Shown here: piece by piece, positions 55,771-64,000 of the stretch
Numbering within the stretch: position 1 is the stretch's first letter
Layout of the letters: every line of letters begins with the position of its first letter
Assembly: GCA_947646735.1 (NCBI GenBank)
Contig: CANTFK010000420.1
Location: forward strand, 1-64,000
Direction of reading: 5' to 3'
Length of the DNA stretch: 64,000 bases
DNA from: Peronospora farinosa
Lineage: Eukaryota; Oomycota; Peronosporomycetes; Peronosporales; Peronosporaceae
Notes under the pieces: generated by a model
Database searches by the model: none
What the model saw: only the letters and a program-made list of their open reading frames with translations
What the model was told of the DNA's origin: nothing
Made by a program: the position numbers and the translations under genes

Positions 55771-57310
55771 TGTGGCGAAGTGAAGGAGTGAATTTCGCAA
55801 AGTGTGATTGCATATTTTCGGTTAAGTCCGAAATGGCCAATATTAATGAGTCGCGATCTCGTGGCCAATATTGATGAGTCGCGATCTCGCAGAAAGGTTT
55901 CAAGACGATGTCAAATAGGATGGAAAACAGTGAATGGTGTAGTTTGCACTTCTATGTGGGGTCAAATATGGCCTAGAAACTACGCTATTGCGATCTCCAG
56001 TATTTCCAATGGCGATCCGCGTGGATCAAGATCGCTAAGGAGGAGGATGGGTACATCCAAGCATGTGGAAGACGGTCTGGTGTGGATCACGTCGCTATGG
56101 AGGATTGGAATGGTGGATATGATATGTCACATAGATGAATTATCTCACATGACCTGAGAAACGGTGAAGAGGACAAGTCGTGATCCGACGGATCGCGATC
56201 CGATGCTAATTATTAGTATCGCGATCCGATATTAATTATTAGTACCGCGATCCGATGCTAATTATTAGTATCGCGATCCGATATTAATTATTAGTACCGC
56301 GATCCGATGCTAATTATTAGTATCGCGATCCGATACTAATTATTTAGTACCGCGATCCGATGCTAATTATTTAGTACCGCGATCCGATATTAATTATTAG
56401 TATCGCGATCCGATACTAATTATTTAGTACCGCGATCCGATGCTAATTATTTAGTACCGCGATCCGATATTAATTATTAGTATCGCAATCCGATACTAAT
56501 TATTTAGTACCGCGATCCGATACTAATTATTTAGTACCGCGATCCGATACAAATTATTTAGTACCGCGATCTGGTACTAATTATTTAGTACCGCGATCTG
56601 GTACTAAAATGGTATTATATCCGAGCGAGGTAGCGATCCAGATCGCGGCGATATTGGAGTGGACCACATTACAAGATCTGATTTTTTCGAAAGGGCGATA
56701 CGTAGCAACAGATCCTGAGCTACAGATAGTCAAGATCATAGGTTTTGGTATTTGATTGGTTAACATTAACAGAGTTCAATTTGCTTCTGAGTACACGTGT
56801 CGACTTCTCTTCCGGGCTGGATTCTTTGGCCTCCCGACGTCTCAAGGAAGTCTACATACTACGCAAGTCATATCCCTGGATTGTTTGGCCAGGGATTACA
56901 AGAACTCTCAACAAAACAACTCAAGCTGCGATTGGACGCAGAGGACTAAGAATTCCAGATACAAGATCGCGAGACGGCTCAAGTGGTCAGAAGGCAAGCG
57001 GATCAAGTATCTACATTTTTGGACAAGGCGATCTCAAGAGAGATCAGGGCGACTCAAATAGAGCACCCCAAGAACAACTGCGATCGTGTGAGGAATTCCA
57101 CGCGATCGCCCCCCACCTATCCCTAACACAATCAAGTTCAACATCGACTCAAGTCTACCGAGAAGAGAGCAACCCGCCCTACCGACGGGTACACAAGGTG
57201 AGGAAGGCTATACACACGGAATCGGGGTACCCCCTCCGTTAGTCGGTCGTCCGGGCGCCAGTGGAGAGTTGGGATCGCATCAGCAATTTTGCGAATCCCA
57301 CTCCACCACA
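55771..57310 (+). repeat. Solo Gypsy-1 LTR inside Gypsy-2b
   Basis: 1540 bp from TGTGGCGAAGTG to CACTCCACCACA, flanked by TATG on both sides (55767-55770 and 57311-57314), the same site and duplication as full-length Gypsy-1 in Gypsy-2a. The 26-27 bp array is expanded to 15 units (about 56185-56605), which accounts for the extra 161 bp. It keeps the TTCAATTTGC core promoter at about 56775. Confidence 0.95.
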
Positions 57311-58187
57311 TATGCAAATAATTGGCAAGGCCAAGCCACTTACGCAAGTACTTCTGCGACTGTGAAACAGGCCAATCGACGATGGATTTGACCTTAGCGA
57401 GATCCGCTCTGATGCCTTTCTTCCCAATGAAGCACGTTGAAAAAGGAATCTCTTCGACCCCGAAAATGCACTTAGATGCACTATCATCAAGCTTATTAGT
57501 GCGCATGCACTCGAGCACAGCTCGTAAATGAACAATATGATTCTCGGTATCCGACCGCCCATGTCCAGCACGACTATGGACAAAAATGTCATCAAAGTAC
57601 GTCTGTGCATAATTTCGATGGGGTCGAAACAATTGCTTCACCAAACGGGTAAACGTAGCCGGATCATTAGATAGCCCCTGGGGCATCACTAACCGCTCCT
57701 AGAGCACACCGCTTGGAGTACTAACAGCATTAATCGGAATATCACTAGCTCGCATGAGCAATTGGTAATAAACATCGACTAAGTCGAGCGCACTGCACAT
57801 GGTACAACCGACCATATTGTTCTAAAGAACATCCTTTCTGGGTATTGGCGTCTGTGCAGGTATAGTGGCTGCATTGATCTTATTATAAGCGTGAACAATA
57901 CGCCAATTACCATTCGATTTCTTGACACAGAATGTGGGTGTCGAGTGCGGAGATTTGACCTCGCGCACCATGCCCGCCGCGTGCTTTGCACGAAAGAACT
58001 CGTCAATGACGTCACAATGTTCTTTGGGTAAAGGCCACTGCCGTGTTACACAGTATTTGGTTCCGGGAACCAAGTCAATCTCATGACGTACACCTTTATC
58101 AGGAAGTAGAACAGACGGTGGATCATGGCACACCACGTCCTGAAATACCTTAACTAAAGGATAGTAGGGATCTGAAGGGTCCTTCAC
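57311..58187 (-). pseudogene. Gypsy-2b reverse transcriptase
   Basis: Same content and same stops as 32466-33342, with YFDDIF intact and LSNDPATF for LSNAPATF. The shared stops show that decay predates the split of the two copies. Confidence 0.87.
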
Positions 58188-58940
58188 AATAGATGCCCCA
58201 CTACGTGCACCAAGCGCCGCCTTTGTATCGTCAAGTACCTCATCTATAAGCGAGGATTAGCTCAGCTCGAGGCTAGGTTGCATGACCACCATATCAGATC
58301 GATCCCCAGTCTTCAAGGCTTAATGAATTTCACACACAAACATTTCGTCTAGCTCTAAGAGAGCGTTAAATGATGAAAGGACTCCAAGGTCAACCTCACC
58401 ATCTACGTCACCTGTCACTACGTGAAACAGGATATACAACTGGTCAATGACATCACTACGAGATAAAATAGACGCCTTGCGTCTCGCAGCCTCCATCTGG
58501 CGACGCTGCTGTCTCATTGACTATACCGTACCTTTTATAGTAATTTGGATACCATCACGCCCAAGGTCGATATATGCCTTGACCTTAACCTGCTCTATAC
58601 GCGAGCCGATGTCATTGCCGACATCCAATGAGTCATCGTCACATGTGACATCATCACTAACAAGATCTTCTACCTTAGCTTTCTCTATACGAGAGATGAT
58701 GTCATTACCGACATCTAGTCAATCGCTATTGCTGCAAATGTCACTAACAAGGTCATCAACCTTAACTTGCTCTATCCTAGGGCCGATGTCATTACCGACA
58801 TCCAGTGAATCGCTATTTCAGCCAATATCACTAACAAGGTCATCGACCTTCACTTTATCTTTACGAGAGCCGATGTCATTATCGACATCCAGTGCCTCAG
58901 TATTACTATGAGTATCATTCAACGGAGTACGTGCCGCTCC
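58188..58940 (-). pseudogene. Gypsy-2b protease-RT linker with tandem repeat
   Basis: Four 29-30 residue units as in Gypsy-2a (GATGTCATT at about 58608, 58698, 58785 and 58872). Two units carry stops. The last unit differs between copies more than its surroundings do. Confidence 0.83.
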
Positions 58941-59060
58941 ACTAGGTATCACTGAGCTCTGCTCGACACTATTATTATTGACATTGGAGTTTATCAATTC
59001 AGACACTCCAATGTCCAGCACACTAACTGACTCAGTTAATGGCTCGCGCCAATAGAACTT

Positions 59061-59450
59061 TTATTTCCTAGCAAAGGTGGGTTCATGACTCTCCAAAGCT
59101 TCGCTAGGAACACTGCGCGTTGCGCCTAAGGTTTTGGATCTCCAATCGATCCATGGCTCATGGCGTTCCAGCCAGGCCATACCAAGAATGAGATCATATC
59201 TCGAGTCCAAATCTAGGACAAGACATCGCTCAACGCTATTGAAGTCTAAAAAATTCACACCTAAGCTTAACGGAACTTTAGGAACGGTGACACATACACC
59301 TGTAGCGAGACGAGCGGTTATACTGTCACTCCCTTGCGCTTTTAGCGCCTCAGCATACAGCTGACTCCCTTCAAGGGACCGACGCCGGACATAATTACCC
59401 GACGCCCCTGATTCAATTAGAATTGGCCATGTTTCTCAAAGCCTTTAGCG
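59061..59450 (-). pseudogene. Gypsy-2b protease
   Basis: ESGASGNYV near 59390-59420 and DLDSRYDLILGMAWLERH. The same Asp to Glu change in the active-site motif as Gypsy-2a. A frame change in between. Confidence 0.8.
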
Positions 59451-59572
59451 GTTGCCGACACAACCAACAAGCCTGGCTTGTTTTTCTGCTCCATGGAAGC
59501 ATCCACAGAACCACCTGGGGCTAAGCCCTGTTTACATATACCTCTTATAGGTTTACAAAACTTAAATCTTTT

Positions 59573-60593
59573 CTAGTAGGGCGCCCCGCACCTACTGGGA
59601 GCTGACGTTTTCCCCTGCCGTGATCGCCTTTTGGCTAGGAGTAGGAGTACGGCTCTGCTGATTCTGACGTTGCTTTCGCAACGGAAAGCTAGGGCGGATA
59701 TGCCTAGTGATTCCGCACATGTAACATCTACGGATGTTACTTTGCTGCTCAGCAGCTTGAAGCTCAGCTTCTTCAGCATGGCTGAGGTCCATGGTTCCGC
59801 CCTGTTAGAAGCATTTGAATCATACGATGGTAAACCATAGCGAGCAGATTTGAAATTAAATTCAGCGTTAAACGCTATGCTTACTGCCTCTTCGAAAGTC
59901 GAAGGCTGGACACGGAAAACTTCTGTCCTGGCGACCCCAGTACAAAGTCCTTTCACAAATATAATTACTCGCACTTCCTATGCCAGATGGTCCTGCTGCA
60001 TAGCAGCAAATGCGAGTTCTCAACTCTTGGACATGTTCCGACAATTTTTTATTACCCTGTCGAGTAGCTAAGAAGCGTGAGCGCACATGGTAAGCCTGAT
60101 TAGGCGGTGCAAACACGCAATTTACTTGATATTTAAGCATTTCCCATGTGGAAAATGCGGCGTTTACAGAGACATCGCTCGTTAGAGCTCACTCTCTAGC
60201 TCTCACACCGAGCTTAGAAATGGCCAAGCCAACTCGTTGCTTATCTGGAACAAGCATGGCGGCATCCATTGCCATTTCAACTTCTCGGATCCAGAGGAGA
60301 AGATTTTCTCCCTCCTTCCCCTCAAAGGTCTTTACGTTTAAAACGAGTGGGCGAGCCTTTGGCTCTGCATCAGGCACAGGTACCGGGATGTACTGTGTAG
60401 GCGCAGCTGACGCTGCCTGGTCGTGGACCTGCCCGAGTAGCGTTGCCTCATAACGCATAAAGGCCTTAAGGCGAGCATTGAGGACCTCTGAGCGTCGGGC
60501 CAAAAGGGCCTCTATTTGATCGGGCCCAACGAATGCAGATAATTTATCTAGTGCGAGTCGTTGCGCCTCAGAGAGGTGATTTTGATTCTCCAT
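59573..60593 (-). pseudogene. Gypsy-2b gag
   Basis: ATG at 60593. Open for 135 codons ([20 protein letters not shown] ... [20 protein letters not shown]) to a stop at 60189, then the capsid C-terminal part in shifted frames, and the degenerate knuckle CYMCGITRHIRPSFPL at about 59690-59740. Better preserved at the N-terminus than Gypsy-2a. Confidence 0.84.
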
Positions 60594-60633
60594 CCTCACA
60601 GAGGGTCAGTCTTAAAGAATCAGGTGCAGGATT

Positions 60634-60650
60634 GACTACTAGTGCTACCA
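60634..60650 (-). other. Primer-binding site of Gypsy-2b
   Basis: Minus strand TGGTAGCACTAGTAGTC, two bases after the LTR. Confidence 0.8.
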
Positions 60651-60652
60651 AG

Positions 60653-61290
60653 TGCAGCGGAGCTGCACAGCTCTTTAACCAGAGGAAGACTTTAGGCTGA
60701 AAGCCTCTTAGTTCTATAGAACAATCAAAAGTTACGGCTAAAAGCCACTTTGTTCAAAGGAACTAATTAAACGACTTAAAAGTCACCCTGTTCTAAGGAA
60801 CGAGGAAAGAGACCTTTAGTATACAAGTAATAAGCTTAAGGTTCAGAGAACCAACGCACAGAGTGCAAGAACAAGCTAGAAGCTTAAAGGTTCATAGAAC
60901 CAACGCACGAAGTGCACAGGAGAACAAGTCAGAACGACTTGAGATCTTCAACTCAAAATGAAAGATGATTTTATTCATGCTTTAAGATTTTATGAATAGT
61001 CCTACTCTAAGTACACTACACTAGATTAATTACTATAATAGTAATTATAATATGCAGACTTTGCTATTGGACGACGTATCGTCTAAACATCTGTGTATGA
61101 TGTACTTAGTACAGCGTTCTCGACTATCGAATCGTAATCGATAAGATACGGTATTACCGAATACCGTATCTTAACGCTCGTTCTTAATACCTCTCTAAAG
61201 AGAAGTATCAGAATGCATTATATGCAAAAAAAGGGAACTCGACCGTAAACGTTCGGAATGACGTTATACCCGTGGCGTAGCCCCGTATTA
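60653..61290 (-). repeat. Gypsy-2b 5' LTR
   Basis: About 638 bp, with one GATACGGTATT hairpin near 61145-61170. The outer end is altered (CCCCGTATTA in place of CCCCGTTACA), so the right border is approximate. Confidence 0.85.
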
Positions 61291-61377
61291 GCAAACGTGG
61301 GAGAGGTCAGCTTGAATGCGATCGAAAAGTGGCGAGCAAAATAAAGTCACACGCAAAATGATGATGCCACTAATATA

Positions 61378-62586
61378 TGAGGCAAAGCGAAGGAGTGAAT
61401 TTGGCAAAGTGTGATCGCATATTTTTGGTTAAGTCAGAAATGGCCAAATTTGATGGATCGCGATCTCGCAAAAAAGTTTCGAGATGATGTCAAATGGGAC
61501 GGAAAACAGTGAATGGTGGAGTTTGCAGTTCTATGTGAGTTAAATATGGCCTAGAAACTACGCAATTGCGATCTCCAGTATTTTTCGATGGCGATCCGCG
61601 TGAACGCGATCGCTAAGAAGGAGGATTGGTACATCCAAGTATGTGGAAGGCGGTTTGGTGTGGATCACGTCGCTATGGAGGATTGGAATGAGGCAGACAT
61701 GACACGTCATATAGATGGACCATCTCACATGACCTGAGAAACGGAGAAGGGGACAAGTCGTGATCCGGCGGGCCGCGATCCGATATTAATTATTAGTACT
61801 GCGATCCGATATCAAATATTAGTACCGCGATCCGATACTAAAATAAGTACCGCGATCCGATACTAAAATAAGTACCGCAATCCGATACAAAAATGATATT
61901 AGATTTAATCGAGGTAGTGATCTAGATCGCGGTGATATTGGAGTGGAACACATTACAATATCTGATTTTTTCGAAAGGGTGATACGTGGCAATCGATCCT
62001 GGACTACATATAGGCAGAATCGTAGGTTTTGGTATTTGATTGGTTAACATTAAAGAGAGTTCAATTTGCTTCTAAGTACACGTGTCGACTTCTCTATTCC
62101 GGGCAGGATATTTGGCCTCCCGACGCCGAGAATATCGACTACAAGTGCACCCTGGATTGTTTTGGCCAGGTGAAGGAATTCTCAACACAACAACTCAATT
62201 GCGATCGGACACAGAAACAACAAGTAAGGGCAAGGCAAGCAAGTGCAGGACGGATCAAGTGGTCAGAAGGTTCTGCTCAAGTGGTCAGAAGATTCAAGCT
62301 TCGCCTTATTGGTTTATTGGGATCTATTGGTACGATCAACAAACAAGTGCTCGGTCGATCTTGTGAAGATTTTCACAAGATCAGCAAACTCCTTATCCCT
62401 AACCCGATTAGGATCAACATCAACTCAAGTCCACCGAGAAGAGAGCAACCCGCCCTACCGACGGGTACACAAGGTGAGGAAGGCTATATACACGAAATCG
62501 GGGTACCCCCTCCGTTAGTCGGTCGTCCGGGCGCCAGTGGAGAGTTGGAATCGCATCAGCAATTTTGCGAATCCCACTCCACCACA
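61378..62586 (+). repeat. Solo LTR, diverged Gypsy-1 type
   Basis: 1209 bp. Begins TGAGGCAAAGCGAAGG (TGTGGCGAAGTGAAGG in Gypsy-1) and ends CACTCCACCACA; flanked by TATA at 61374-61377 and 62587-62590. The array is only about five degenerate units (61780-61890). It keeps TTCAATTTGC (near 62063) and the GGGGTACCCCCTCCG 3' block. Confidence 0.9.
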
Positions 62587-62670
62587 TATAAATTACTGGT
62601 CTTGAGTCGAACTGTTCATCTCTGCGAATGGCTAAGTCTGTGAAAAATTTAAATTATCGTATCGAGTCCC

Positions 62671-63011
62671 TGTAATGAGCTACATTACACACATACTTAA
62701 CACAAACAAACAATTACATATGTAGACAGGTGCTGGGCCCGAATAGCGGGCACAGCGTGGAAATTTATTATTGGTCTATTATTGGGGTCCTAAAGTCCCA
62801 ATATGGACCAATTTTGAATCAACCTGAAATTGTGTGGTTCCCGAAAGGCGGGAACACTGTCGTATTTATTACAACTAAAATCTTCGTAATTAGTACGAAT
62901 TAAAACCAAAATAAAAATCAGAGTTAAATTTATATAATACCTAATACTTGGGCTTGAGTCTTCCTCAAGCGCACATGTAAGCTAGTGACGGTACGTTGTA
63001 GCCCCGTTACA
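62671..63011 (-). repeat. LTR-like segment, unassigned
   Basis: On the minus strand it begins TGTAACGGGGCTACA, like Gypsy-2 LTRs, and ends GTAGCTCATTACA. It contains hairpins with loops around CCCGAATAGCGGG (62725) and GTTCCCGAAAGGCGGGAAC (62841). No target duplication found, no coding nearby. Confidence 0.4.
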
Positions 63012-63443
63012 CCCTTAGTGCACATCTCACCCATCCGTCAGCAACAGAGAATTACAAATAAAAGTACTTCTGTTATGGTAAGAAGACACTTTGTAATGAG
63101 ATTAAGAAACGGGTAGTTTATCCAACCTTATTGACAGTAGCTGATCAGCATCCCGTATTTACTCGAAGCTACAAAATTTGCTTTTCTAGTCGAGTCCACG
63201 ACACCATTTTTATAAGATATACGATCGTTGCCGTGGAGGATCATGTAGGTCTTCACTAGTACCTGAATTTCCTCGGATCCAGCACCCGATCAATCTCAAT
63301 CTGACGTTGAAACGATTGTCAAGTGTAGCCAACTGGATTTGAACATTGTCTTAAAATAGTACAAATAGTCACATGGTCCGTTCGCGTAATCATCATTTCA
63401 ATATTCCGATTTGGTGCCTGTCTCTGGTGCTGGCCTGCGAAGG
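63012..63443. other. Unassigned sequence
   Basis: No gene or repeat recognised on either strand. Confidence 0.5.
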
Positions 63444-63888
63444 TGTAACGGACACCTTCCAATTATAGTGACACAGTATAATCTACTTACACTGTGTCAG
63501 TGAGGCTTGCAGATAAAGCTTGTCACCCTTAAACGACTCACTTAGAAGGAAAAAAGATAGCTGTATTTATTTTACATAATTATATAATAAAATAAATATC
63601 TTATAAATCTAATTTAGCTATGTTAAACTACAAGAATGTATGTTGCCTTCGTGCCCTCCATTCATTGTGCGCGTCCATCCCTCATTGGCCAACGCGTTGG
63701 CTGGTATCATGGCCTATATCAGTCAAAAAAAGGGAATTTCTAATTCTAAGGACATGCCATTACAACATTATTTATAAGGTAATATTATTAAATATTATTG
63801 GTTAAGATAATATTGATGAATATGATTTGCTAAGATAATTTCGCATTGGCACTTAACCAAGGTTATATTACAGGCTCACCCTGTTACA
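63444..63888 (-). repeat. LTR-like segment at right edge
   Basis: Starts TGTAACGGACACC and ends CACCCTGTTACA (inverted ends). The adjacent TCGCCCCAGCCCTC (63889-63902) would be a polypurine tract if the element runs minus and its body lies beyond the window. Hairpins GAAGGTGT/ACACCTTC and GACACAGT/ACTGTGTC lie at 63439-63503. AT-rich, no gene. Confidence 0.4.
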
Positions 63889-64000
63889 TCGCCCCAGCCC
63901 TCAGTCACATTAGCGACTGATTAATGTAGTGAAAATACATCTAGTAAAGGAGGCACTATTGGTCATAATCATTTTCCAGCCGACAGTCCTAACACGCATG

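Larger units (their letters stand above)
51881..61290 (-). mobile_element. Gypsy-2b, second Gypsy-2 copy with nested solo LTR
   Basis: Same layout as Gypsy-2a. LTRs 51881-52471 and 60653-61290. From about 53920 to 60652 it is almost identical to the matching parts of Gypsy-2a; from 52472 to about 53900 it is clearly more diverged. It contains a solo Gypsy-1 LTR (55771-57310). I find no target duplication: the left flank is CTTCA, and the right LTR ends in an altered CCCCGTATTA. Confidence 0.92.

Noticed and set aside
61291..61377. Target duplication for Gypsy-2b
   Set aside because: The flanks CTTCA and GCAAA do not match and the right LTR end is altered; none can be claimed.

Overview
The window looks like a gene-poor, transposon-packed stretch of an oomycete genome, probably Peronosporales (Phytophthora or downy mildew type). 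The basis is inference: eukaryotic Ty1/copia and Ty3/gypsy LTR retrotransposons make up about 90% of it, the only convincing host gene is an intronless amino-acid transporter, and LTR promoters carry motifs that fit the oomycete Inr/FPR core promoter. I see no bacterial genes, rRNA, tRNA or CRISPR.

Positions 1-38000 are one nested cluster. The oldest layer is a decayed minus-strand Copia relic (Copia-A), split into 1-2256, 7371-8404 and 36537-38000. Into it inserted Copia-B (2257-7370, plus strand, 424-bp LTRs at both ends) and Gypsy-2a (8405-36536, minus strand, perfect 5-bp target duplication TGTCC). Gypsy-2a was itself hit twice: a non-autonomous LTR element (NA1, 8588-17045, target duplication AGCT) sits inside its left LTR, and a complete 11.6-kb Gypsy-1 (20848-32465, plus strand, target duplication TATG) sits between its reverse transcriptase and RNase H coding regions.

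Positions 38001-42854 are the only sizeable TE-poor gap. They hold an AAAP-family transporter gene (41022-42614) preceded by about 3 kb without a recognisable gene. Positions 42855-51560 hold a third Copia relic (Copia-C) split by Gypsy-3 (43405-51521, plus strand). Gypsy-2b (51881-61290, minus strand) follows; it carries a solo Gypsy-1 LTR at exactly the site where Gypsy-2a carries full-length Gypsy-1. A further solo Gypsy-1-type LTR (61378-62586, target duplication TATA) and two less certain LTR-like pieces close the window.

The most interesting signals are: (1) Gypsy-2 and Gypsy-3, although different families, both carry a long extra reading frame on the strand opposite to pol, starting 105-111 bp from the 3' LTR and overlapping the chromodomain end of pol; (2) Gypsy-1 encodes two RNase H domains, the original one without its catalytic aspartates and a second one with all four acidic residues; (3) all three Gypsy families have unrelated tandem amino-acid repeats in the same protease-RT linker; (4) NA1 and Gypsy-1 share LTR ends, core promoter, primer site and start of gag but carry unrelated minisatellites in the LTR. 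No pol or gag frame in the window is fully intact, so present-day autonomy of any element is unlikely.
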